Positions 1 to 6,327 of a DNA stretch of 6,657 nucleotides are shown piece by piece. The stretch is taken from NCBI GenBank assembly GCA_014523695.1, contig JAATVS010000114.1, positions 1 through 6,657 on the forward strand. The letters run 5' to 3'. The DNA comes from Nitrososphaerales archaeon TH5895. GTDB taxonomy: Archaea; Thermoproteota; Nitrososphaeria; Nitrososphaerales; Nitrososphaeraceae. The translations under genes and the position numbers were made by a program. Position 1 is the first letter of the stretch. Each line of letters begins with the position of its first letter. A model generated the notes under the pieces. The model ran no database searches. It worked only from the letters and a program-made list of their open reading frames with translations, and was not told where the DNA came from.

Positions 1-12
1 TACGCGTCAGGA

Positions 13-3000
13 TCACGGATCAGACTGTATGCTTGGGCTTAGCTTTTTGCCATGAGTATATTTTACCACATGGGAAACACCATCTTTGGGATAGACCCCA
101 TAAACTAGACTTGCCTTGGCAACGGTAGAATCTTTCAGAGTCACCATTATAATCTGGTTATCTATAGATCGTCTTAAGAGAACACTTAGCAATCTTTCCG
201 TATTCTGCGCGTCTAGATGGGCATCAACTTCATCCATGAGATAAAAAGGAGAGGGTTTTAGTGACTGTAATGCTAACAGAAATATTGTTGCAGCCATAGT
301 TTTTTCTCCCCCAGAAAGCGACGTAGATTCACGCCTAGGTTTGTCAGGAAATTGTACTACTAGCATGATACCACTTGTTTCTTGAGCGGGGTTTTCGATT
401 TCAAGCCAAGCTGATCCACCAGTCACTTGGGCAAATGTCTCTCTGATGTTCTGATCCACCTTGGAAAATGCATCATCAAATACTTGACTTTTTTCTTTGG
501 CAATCTCTTCTATGAATTCAACGATCGAGTTACGTTCGATCTCAAGCTCATTTCTACGTTCAGACATACTTCGATAACCTTCAATTATTTCAGAATACGC
601 ATCTTTCGCACGTAAGTTAACCCTGTTTCTTATAGATTCATACTCAGCGTTCAAATTCTCCAATATTAAGTCTACATTTAGGTCTTGTGGCATTTCTTCA
701 TAATTTAAGGACATAAGCTCAGCTGTTAGTTCTTCGTATTTAACACCTAACTGTTCGATGTCCCTTTTATCGATGGCAATATCACGGTCTAGGGTAGAAT
801 ATTCCTTAGACAATTTGCGCTCATTTTCTCGAATCATCTTTATTTTCTGTTCGTAGTCAGATATCACACCGTAAGATTTCCCAGTCGAATCAATAATATT
901 CTGTTCCTTCTGTCTAAGCGTCAAGATTTCAGAATCCACGATATCTAGGTTCTTTTGCATTTCACCTGATTCGTTACGCTTTTGTTGCAACTCATAACGA
1001 AGTTGATTCTCCTCTTCATCGAGTTCTTTAATCTGTTGTTGAGTGGCTTGTGCCATGGACCTCATCGGGGTGGATTCAGTAATTTTCTGTCTGTGTTCCA
1101 GATCAGTTTTCTCGATGGTCCTCAAGATACTGTTCTTTTCACTTTGCAAGCTTGCAAATTCGCCACTTCCATGCAGCTTGTCTATCTTTTCTGACAACAT
1201 CACTAATTTACCCATAAGGGATTTGGATTGAGACAGGCGAGTCTCAAACAACAGTTGCATATTATCAGTACTTTCCCACTTTTCTTGAAGTGCTAAGGCT
1301 TCGTAGATTCGTGTTTTTAACAAATCTTCCACACTAGAGATCGACTCGCATATGGAAGAAATTCTTTCCTGTAACCTTGTAATGTTGGTTTCGGCCCTAA
1401 ATTCCAATTGCTCTAGTTTCGACAGATGGTTTGTTAGTACTTCAAGGTTTGATTTTTTCATTTCAACAAATGAATCGAGATGTTTTGTGGAAGACTCTAA
1501 TTTTCTTACTACCTCCGTAGTTAGAGCGGTTTTGCTCATATCAAAGATTTTTGATCCGAAATCAATCGATACTTGTACACCACTTGGTTCGAATGATATG
1601 CCTGACAAGGATACCGATTTGAATCCTCTCCTTGCTAACTCGTAGCCAGTTGATGATGTTCGAACAAGTATTATGTCCCGAAATAGGAACGTCACTAATT
1701 GTGGGTACCCAGAACTTACAAACCTGTCTAAACTTCCTAATATGCCAATAGAGTCTGTATCGTAAAGTTTATCTATTTCTGATTTTCTGCTATGATAATT
1801 CAATATATCGAGAGGGATTATTCTAAATCTAGGTAACTTTTTGTTCATTGAATACCTAAGAAGTGAAATCATCGATTTAATATTGGATACTACAATTGCA
1901 CTCATCCAATCTGATGCAGCAGCGAGAATAGCTCTCTCATAGACTCTTTCGAACTTTATCAAGTCTTGCACTATTCCTACTATCCCTAGGTACTTTGAGG
2001 CTTCTAACAAACTTGTAACGGCAAAGTACTCGGTATTAGGATTTCTCATGACCTCAGTAATATCGTCATGCCTAGGCGATACAGCGTGTTGTGCAGTAAC
2101 TACAAGTCGTGATGAGGTAGAGATGTCTTGTTCAACACGTTTCTTTGTATCCAGAAGGTTCTCTGCAGACTTGTTACATGATTGAAGGTGTTGTAGATAT
2201 ATTTGAAGGTCATTCCTTTGCAACTGATCCAGAATGTTGAACTTAGAGATCTGATTTCGTAACGACAAGACCTCTGCTTCAATAATATCCATAGATCTCT
2301 GTATTTGTGCCCTTCTCTCCTCCAGCCTTGCGAGGACTGCTTCAAAATGACTCTGAATTCGAAGTAATACATTCACTCTACCATCAATACTAGCCTTCTT
2401 AGTATGATACACACCTTCTGTGGATGCTATTTTGTCTATCTTTCTATTTGTCGTATTTAGTTCGGATGAAAGATCACTCATCTCGGACCTCTTCAATTGA
2501 ATGCTATGCTCAAGCTTTTCTAATGTCAACTGTGAACTAGACAGCTTGTCCTTGAGCATTGCCTTCTCAAGTTCAATTGATTTCAACCTTCTTTGAATAT
2601 TTATGATTCGCTGATCTGCTTCTTTCAGAACTGCTCGGTTCCTTTCTGATTGGTAGACAATGTTTGATAATTTACCTTCTACTAATGCCTTATCTTTATT
2701 TGTGATATCTAATTCTTTCATATATTTCCCCCTTTCCTGTTCGATACCCTCGATTTCAGCATTCAGTTTACTAATCTCAGTTTCCAATGATGAAGAACGA
2801 GACCTGGAACTGCTTAAGCGGCTTGCTATTGATTCAGTCTTTAATCGAGTTAATACGATAACGTTCGAAATCCTGATGGCTCGATATCTCTTGATTTCAT
2901 TTTCAATACTGAGAAATTTCAATTGTTCATTTCTTTCAATTTCAAGTTCATCAATTCTCTTTCTAACTTCATCGATTCGTGCAAAAGCAACTTCTAAACG

Positions 3001-3561
3001 TCTATCGGATTCATCTAGCTGCTTTAAGGCTTCAGTTCTCTTCTCATCAAAGTAAGACAAACCAATTATATCTTCAATAATCCTTCTTCGCTCGTCAGAA
3101 TTGAGTTCGGAAATCCTAGTTATCATCCCTTGTTGTACGATATTCAGCTTATTCGAGGTAGCAATTACGATCTCCAAAAGCTCAACTATGGTCCCTTTCG
3201 TAACTTTCTTTCCATTGAGATAGTACTCACTTTCTCCTGCTTGTCCTTCCATATCTCTTGTCAACGTGACATTATCCGAGTCAATCGGGATTCCTCGATC
3301 GTGATTGTCGAAGGTGAGGCTTACATGGATCATCTTATGATGGGTACTATGGCTGTCATGAAATAGTGACTGAAATTTATCCACTCTGAGTACCCTTGGG
3401 CTATTTTCTCCAAGAGCAAACATTATCGCGTCGAGAATGTTACTCTTTCCAGAACCATTTGGACCAGTGACTGCAATAAGCCCCTTATCAAATGTTAGGA
3501 CGGAATTTTTGAAACCAAAAGACTTGAACCCATAGACCTCTAGTTTTTTTATATGCACCAA
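13..3561 (-). CDS. smc: Chromosome segregation ATPase SMC, complete
   Basis: SMC proteins dimerise through a hinge and use ATP to organise, condense and segregate chromosomal DNA, usually with kleisin partners (ScpA/ScpB in prokaryotes). All expected parts of the 1182-residue protein are visible: N-terminal KLEVYGFKSFG, Walker A GPNGSGKS (33-40), Q-loop VQQG (142-145), a long first coiled coil (about 170-500), a globular hinge (about 505-675), a second coiled coil (about 680-1045), ABC signature LSGGEK (1082-1087), Walker B FYLMDE (1106-1111) and D-loop DAHLD. Length is typical of the family. The start is TTG at 3561, with GTG at 3558 equally possible; nothing farther downstream could serve because Walker A follows so soon. 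No clear Shine-Dalgarno is seen. The H-loop position reads VTLKD instead of the usual THR/SHR, closer to eukaryotic SMC1-type ends, and the hinge lacks the usual terminal GG. The stop overlaps a GTG (14-16) that may start the next gene of an operon. Identification as SMC rather than Rad50 is firm from length, hinge and motifs. Confidence 0.98.
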   Translation of the reverse strand: MVHIKKLEVYGFKSFGFKNSVLTFDKGLIAVTGPNGSGKSNILDAIMFALGENSPRVLRVDKFQSLFHDSHSTHHKMIHVSLTFDNHDRGIPIDSDNVTLTRDMEGQAGESEYYLNGKKVTKGTIVELLEIVIATSNKLNIVQQGMITRISELNSDERRRIIEDIIGLSYFDEKRTEALKQLDESDRRLEVAFARIDEVRKRIDELEIERNEQLKFLSIENEIKRYRAIRISNVIVLTRLKTESIASRLSSSRSRSSSLETEISKLNAEIEGIEQERGKYMKELDITNKDKALVEGKLSNIVYQSERNRAVLKEADQRIINIQRRLKSIELEKAMLKDKLSSSQLTLEKLEHSIQLKRSEMSDLSSELNTTNRKIDKIASTEGVYHTKKASIDGRVNVLLRIQSHFEAVLARLEERRAQIQRSMDIIEAEVLSLRNQISKFNILDQLQRNDLQIYLQHLQSCNKSAENLLDTKKRVEQDISTSSRLVVTAQHAVSPRHDDITEVMRNPNTEYFAVTSLLEASKYLGIVGIVQDLIKFERVYERAILAAASDWMSAIVVSNIKSMISLLRYSMNKKLPRFRIIPLDILNYHSRKSEIDKLYDTDSIGILGSLDRFVSSGYPQLVTFLFRDIILVRTSSTGYELARRGFKSVSLSGISFEPSGVQVSIDFGSKIFDMSKTALTTEVVRKLESSTKHLDSFVEMKKSNLEVLTNHLSKLEQLEFRAETNITRLQERISSICESISSVEDLLKTRIYEALALQEKWESTDNMQLLFETRLSQSKSLMGKLVMLSEKIDKLHGSGEFASLQSEKNSILRTIEKTDLEHRQKITESTPMRSMAQATQQQIKELDEEENQLRYELQQKRNESGEMQKNLDIVDSEILTLRQKEQNIIDSTGKSYGVISDYEQKIKMIRENERKLSKEYSTLDRDIAIDKRDIEQLGVKYEELTAELMSLNYEEMPQDLNVDLILENLNAEYESIRNRVNLRAKDAYSEIIEGYRSMSERRNELEIERNSIVEFIEEIAKEKSQVFDDAFSKVDQNIRETFAQVTGGSAWLEIENPAQETSGIMLVVQFPDKPRRESTSLSGGEKTMAATIFLLALQSLKPSPFYLMDEVDAHLDAQNTERLLSVLLRRSIDNQIIMVTLKDSTVAKASLVYGVYPKDGVSHVVKYTHGKKLSPSIQSDP

Positions 3562-3570
3562 CGACAGACG

Positions 3571-3657
3571 ACCAGTATCCAGTAGATATTAATATATTTT
3601 ATTTATAAAGATTGATTCATCCCTAAAAACCAGAGTTTCTGGTTCTTGTGACCTGGT
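3571..3657. promoter_or_regulatory. Cluster of ACCAG-type half-sites around the smc promoter
   Basis: Five related 6-mers lie within 87 bases: ACCAGT (3571-3576), TCCAGT (3578-3583), ACCAGA (3629-3634), its complement TCTGGT (3638-3643), and CCTGGT (3652-3657). The middle two form a perfect inverted repeat, AACCAGA-GTT-TCTGGTT (3628-3644), just upstream of the TATA-like box. The first two are a 7-base tandem between the predicted start of transcription and the start codon. This arrangement on both sides of the promoter resembles an operator region. The binding factor is unknown, and chance cannot be excluded. Confidence 0.35.
3601..3610 (-). promoter_or_regulatory. TATA-like box of the smc promoter
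   Basis: Read on the minus strand this is CTTTATAAAT, a good match to an archaeal TATA box. Its centre lies about 45 bases before the smc start. With the usual spacing of about 25 bases, transcription would begin near 3580, giving a leader of roughly 20 nucleotides. The start site itself is inferred. Confidence 0.55.
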
Positions 3658-3857
3658 TTACAAGATCTTGTATTCTTAGGAATTTGTTTGACCTACTATT
3701 GCTACTTGGCCATGCTATCATAACAACGCATTACGAACCGTATTCCTTCACTTTGAGATTTCATCTTCCTCAGATTCATGGCATAGTACTTGTTGCATTT
3801 TGTAATAAAGATGATACTATTTCATTCAAGACTTAAACTAAGATCGGAACATTGTAT

Positions 3858-3880
3858 AATTTTGATAAAATTCATAAAAG
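3858..3880 (-). terminator. Probable T-rich terminator after the 3893-4573 gene
   Basis: About 13-35 bases beyond the TAA stop, the minus strand reads CTTTTAT (3880-3874) and then a perfect AT-only inverted repeat AATTTT-ATC-AAAATT (3872-3858). Archaeal transcription commonly ends in T-rich tracts without a strong GC hairpin, so this is a reasonable termination zone. It is inferred from composition only. Confidence 0.35.
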
Positions 3881-3892
3881 ACTTTCGCCCAA

Positions 3893-4573
3893 TTAAGTAA
3901 GAATCCTCATAAAATCCATAATGAGTTTCTGCTTATCTTCGCTTGAATTCACAAATGCTTCGAGTAGCTCCTTTTCGACTCCAATGTGCTCAGAAATGAC
4001 CGATCTAAAGTTTTTCACATTCATAGGTATAATGCTATCTACTACACCAATACTATAGGAATGAATGTATTCATTGATTATTTTCGATACGAAATAAGGA
4101 GCAATGCTCATCAAGAGAAGTATTCCGTCAAAAAGGATCTCTTCGTCCCTATTTGCGGGCTTTAGTGAACCAATAAATGCTTCTAAGGACTTGGTCCTAT
4201 GCTCTTTCCCTAGCTCTTCAATTGATGATGCCACTAACAACCCTGCTTCAGTTAATTCATAGAATGGTACTCCTTCCAATTGTAGGGCTCTTGGGCCACG
4301 CCTTAAGGGTAGTCTGCCTCCCTCCTTTACTACGCCTGAAGGGATAAGGACCTCGTCAAGGTCCCGGAAAATTCCTGAATAAATGTTCTGCCAAAGTATT
4401 CCATGCTTTTTCGCAATCACATGAGCAATGGAGGTTCTTGTCCGCAACTCTGGGCTTTGTTCAGAGGCAAGATGGGCGATAATTCCTCTTTGTCTTTTCG
4501 CTTCTCCGGTGAACTTATCCTTCCGAGTCTTAAATGTGTCAAATATCGCAATGTTATATTTTGCGCCTTTCAA
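3893..4573 (-). CDS. Hypothetical protein with a probable winged-helix DNA-binding region
   Basis: I do not recognise this 226-residue protein as a named family. Residues about 25-118 look like a winged-helix domain: a basic helix (AKRQRGIIAHLA), a helix-turn-helix-like stretch (SIAHVIAKKHGI, then WQNIYSGIFRDLDE), a Gly/Arg-rich loop that could be the wing (GGRLPLRRGPRALQ, about 85-98), and FYELTEAGLLVASSI, typical of the closing strand and helix of such domains. The C-terminal half (about 120-226) is predicted helical and could be a dimerisation or sensor domain. No signal peptide or clear membrane segment is seen, so it is probably cytoplasmic. The TTG start at 4573 is the only usual initiation codon in this frame after the upstream TAA near 4614, and it has AGAGG 8 bases ahead. 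The gene lies upstream of smc on the same strand and divergent from guaB. A regulatory role is inference from fold-like features and position. Confidence 0.8.
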   Translation of the reverse strand: MKGAKYNIAIFDTFKTRKDKFTGEAKRQRGIIAHLASEQSPELRTRTSIAHVIAKKHGILWQNIYSGIFRDLDEVLIPSGVVKEGGRLPLRRGPRALQLEGVPFYELTEAGLLVASSIEELGKEHRTKSLEAFIGSLKPANRDEEILFDGILLLMSIAPYFVSKIINEYIHSYSIGVVDSIIPMNVKNFRSVISEHIGVEKELLEAFVNSSEDKQKLIMDFMRILT

Positions 4574-4581
4574 AGATAAAG

Positions 4582-4586
4582 CCTCT
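4582..4586 (-). promoter_or_regulatory. Ribosome binding site supporting the TTG start at 4573
   Basis: The minus strand reads AGAGG, 8 bases before TTG. This matches the anti-Shine-Dalgarno core and supports TTG as the start. The nearby ATG (4590-4588) is in another frame and meets a stop after seven codons. Confidence 0.5.
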
Positions 4587-4609
4587 GCAACATCAAATTT
4601 TTTGGTGAA

Positions 4610-4620
4610 ATATTATTTTA
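4610..4620 (-). promoter_or_regulatory. TATA-like box for the 3893-4573 gene
   Basis: The minus strand reads TAAAATAATAT, centred about 42 bases before the TTG start. Transcription would begin near 4590 and leave a leader of about 17 bases that includes the AGAGG site. The same AT-rich stretch reads ATATTATTTTA on the plus strand, so it could also drive rightward transcription. Confidence 0.45.
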
Positions 4621-4680
4621 ATCTGTTGGTATTTTGGATACCCCGGTTGGTTCTAACGACCCCTGAAAGGTGAGGACCAC

Positions 4681-4734
4681 ATGAATCTAAATGGCCAAAT
4701 AAGTTTCCTCCTTAAACCCACCGACGGTCTTTGA
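4681..4734 (+). other. Possible 17-codon small ORF upstream of guaB
   Basis: An ATG at 4681 opens a 17-codon frame (MNLNGQISFLLKPTDGL) ending in TGA at 4732-4734. It is preceded by GGTGAGG (4669-4675) with 5 bases of spacing, the best Shine-Dalgarno match in the window. Translation would need a transcript starting upstream, perhaps from the AT-rich box at 4610-4620. It could be a small protein, a leader ORF for guaB, or chance. The guaB TATA-like box lies downstream of it, which argues against a leader role unless there is a second, longer transcript. Confidence 0.2.
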
Positions 4735-4777
4735 TCCCTTATCTCGGTCGCAGTTAACACAAAAATTTAAGGCAAAA

Positions 4778-4785
4778 CTTATAAT
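4778..4785 (+). promoter_or_regulatory. TATA-like box of guaB
   Basis: The sequence CTTATAAT is centred about 35 bases before the guaB start. With normal spacing, transcription would begin near 4807, only about 10 bases before the TTG. A second AT-rich stretch (AAAAATTTAA, 4761-4770) could give a somewhat longer leader. Confidence 0.5.
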
Positions 4786-4806
4786 CCCTCTACTGAACAC
4801 CTAATT

Positions 4807-4810
4807 AAGG
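4807..4810 (+). promoter_or_regulatory. Possible ribosome binding site of guaB
   Basis: AAGG lies 6 bases before the TTG at 4817 and supports that start. It would sit at the very 5' end of a transcript made from the 4778-4785 box, so it would work only if transcription starts slightly upstream of the predicted point. Confidence 0.35.
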
Positions 4811-4816
4811 TATTAT

Positions 4817-6253
4817 TTGGAGATTAAAGAAGGATTAACTTTTGATGACGTGCTTCTCACTCCAACCAGATCACACATTATCTCTCGGAGTCAAACTAAT
4901 CTGAGGACAAGGCTCTCACGCAATATTTTTCTTAACATTCCACTGATCAGCGCAAATATGGATACGATCACCGAGTCAGGGATGGCCATTGCTCTAGCTC
5001 GCGAAGGCGGAATAGGGATTATACACAGATTTATGACTATTGCAGACCAGGTTGATGAAGTCTTGAGGGTTAAGAGATCCGAATCCGTCATGATTGAGCA
5101 GCCATATGCAGTTAGCCAGAACATGAACGTAACAGATGCGAGAAAGCTGATGACAGACTATGGAGTTTCAGGGTTACTCGTAGAAGATAATGATCATAAG
5201 CTAATGGGTATCATCACCAGACGAGACATAACCTTTGAGAGTAACCCAACAAAAAAGGTATCTGATTCAATGAGCAGAGATGTAATCACGGCTCAACAAG
5301 GAATCGCTATAGAAGAAGCTAAAGAAATTCTTCATAAACATAGAATAGAAAAACTACCGGTAGTTGATACGAAATATCATATAATAGGTCTAATTACAAG
5401 TAAAGATATTCTCAAGATGGAGCAGTATCCGTACGCTTCCAAAGACAAGAAAGGGAGATTACTTGCAGGTGCAGCCGTGGGTGTCAAGGGTGATTTTCTA
5501 GAAAGAACTGAGACATTGCTCGAGGCAGGGGCTGATGTGATAGTGGTTGATATTGCACACGGGCATAGCGATAACGCAATAAATGCAGTAAAAATGATAA
5601 AGAAGGCGTTTCCAAGTTGTGAACTTATAGCAGGAAATGTTGCAACAGGAAATGGATCGAAGGATCTTATCCAAGCTGGAGTAGATGCTGTGAAGGTCGG
5701 GGTTGGTTCTGGATCCATATGCATTACTCGAGTCATTACAGGCTCTGGAGTACCTCAGGTCACCGCGGTTATTGATAGTGCCGAGGTAACAAAAGATTAT
5801 GATATTCCGATTATCTCCGATGGCGGAATAAGAACATCTGGTGACGCCACTAAGGCCCTTGCAGCTGGAGCGTCTTCTGTTATGGTTGGAAGTCTATTTG
5901 GCGGCACAGATGAAAGTCCTGGTAAGACACTTGTGAAGAACGGTAAGAAGTTTAAGATGTACAGAGGAATGGCTTCCTTTTATGCATCTTTGGGTAGAAA
6001 GTACCGTGAAGAGGGTTCACAGGTAATCGAATCCGATGATCTGAATGACTATGTGCCAGAAGGGGTAGAAGCAATGGTTAGCTACAAAGGGAGCGTGGTC
6101 GACATAATTAGGCAGTTGGTTGGGGGTCTTCGTTCTGGGCTTAGCTATTGTGGCGCAAAGACAATTGTAGAAATGCAAAAGAATGCAAAATTTATAAAAA
6201 TCACTTCTGCTGGGTATATAGAAAGCCTTCCTCACGACGTCGAAGTGGTATGA
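4817..6253 (+). CDS. guaB: Inosine-5'-monophosphate dehydrogenase
   Basis: IMP dehydrogenase oxidises IMP to XMP with NAD+, the committed step of guanine nucleotide synthesis, in the cytoplasm. The 478 residues are normal for the family. The N-terminal motif LTFDDVLLTP (7-16) and ISANMDTITE (44-53) lead into a TIM barrel interrupted by two CBS domains (about 95-145 and 152-205), a known site of nucleotide regulation. The barrel continues with VDIAHGH (244-250), the catalytic loop GSGSICITR with Cys302, the phosphate-binding SDGGIR (334-339), YRGM (382-385), VPEG (413-416) and the C-terminal GGLRSGLSYCGA. Start: TTG at 4817, the only usual start codon after an in-frame TAA at 4802, placing LTFDDVLL at the expected distance. 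Odd points: the catalytic loop has GSGS where GPGS is usual, and the flap reads GRKYREEG with no DRYFQ motif. CBS domains and the active-site Cys context favour IMP dehydrogenase over GMP reductase. Confidence 0.96.
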   Translation: MEIKEGLTFDDVLLTPTRSHIISRSQTNLRTRLSRNIFLNIPLISANMDTITESGMAIALAREGGIGIIHRFMTIADQVDEVLRVKRSESVMIEQPYAVSQNMNVTDARKLMTDYGVSGLLVEDNDHKLMGIITRRDITFESNPTKKVSDSMSRDVITAQQGIAIEEAKEILHKHRIEKLPVVDTKYHIIGLITSKDILKMEQYPYASKDKKGRLLAGAAVGVKGDFLERTETLLEAGADVIVVDIAHGHSDNAINAVKMIKKAFPSCELIAGNVATGNGSKDLIQAGVDAVKVGVGSGSICITRVITGSGVPQVTAVIDSAEVTKDYDIPIISDGGIRTSGDATKALAAGASSVMVGSLFGGTDESPGKTLVKNGKKFKMYRGMASFYASLGRKYREEGSQVIESDDLNDYVPEGVEAMVSYKGSVVDIIRQLVGGLRSGLSYCGAKTIVEMQKNAKFIKITSAGYIESLPHDVEVV

Positions 6254-6294
6254 TTTCTTAACAATGACAAATCCATCAAAAAATGTTGAATATA

Positions 6295-6304
6295 GAATAT
6301 ATAT
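6295..6304 (+). promoter_or_regulatory. TATA-like box for the secreted-protein gene
   Basis: GAATATATAT lies about 28 bases before the ATG at 6328. Normal spacing would place the transcript start at or just before the ATG, giving a leaderless or nearly leaderless mRNA, which is common in archaea and fits the lack of a Shine-Dalgarno site here. Confidence 0.45.
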
Positions 6305-6325
6305 CTGATTGATATCAGAATCAAT
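6304..6325. repeat. Two overlapping inverted repeats between TATA-like box and start codon
   Basis: TCTGAT (6304-6309) pairs with ATCAGA (6314-6319), and ATTGAT (6308-6313) pairs with ATCAAT (6320-6325). Each has perfect 6-base arms. Lying between the promoter and the ATG, they could form an operator. Short AT-rich palindromes also arise by chance. Confidence 0.3.
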
Positions 6326-6327
6326 TC

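Larger units (their letters stand above)
3562..3892. other. Intergenic region upstream of smc
   Basis: These 331 bases separate smc from the preceding minus-strand gene. They hold the smc TATA-like box, the ACCAG half-site cluster, and an AT-only hairpin with T-rich tracts near the end of the 3893-4573 gene. Between about 3660 and 3855 I see no convincing gene, tRNA or repeat. The short frames on either strand there (such as minus 3702-3779, 25 codons) lack a ribosome binding site and any recognisable motif. The presence of a promoter next to smc suggests that it is transcribed separately from the gene upstream. Confidence 0.6.

Noticed and set aside
1352..1645. 97-codon open frame on the plus strand
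   Set aside because: It is antisense to the smc hinge and second coiled coil, and no recognisable domain is visible.
2100..2372. 90-codon minus-strand frame within smc
   Set aside because: It overlaps smc on the same strand in another frame. The smc frame there encodes a clean coiled coil, so this is a shadow.
2660..3055. 131-codon open frame on the plus strand
   Set aside because: It lies antisense within the first coiled coil of smc, is rich in Ser/Leu/Phe as expected from the complement of coiled-coil codons, and has no motif or ribosome binding site.
3702..3779. 25-codon minus-strand ORF in the region upstream of smc, and an overlapping 62-codon plus-strand frame (3648-3836)
   Set aside because: Neither has a ribosome binding site or recognisable motif. 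The small size and overlap on opposite strands suggest chance.
4621..4680. Possible structured RNA around GGTTGGTTCTAACGACC
   Set aside because: Only a 5-base stem with one G-U pair can be drawn (GGTTG with CGACC). There is no tRNA cloverleaf, no C/D box and no known riboswitch core.
5377..5736. 119-codon open frame on the minus strand
   Set aside because: It is antisense to the guaB barrel, and its Ala/Ser/Pro-rich product is what the complement of that gene would give.
6254..6290. Terminator for guaB
   Set aside because: Only a short TTTCTT follows the stop, with no long T-tract or stable hairpin, so no terminator is claimed.
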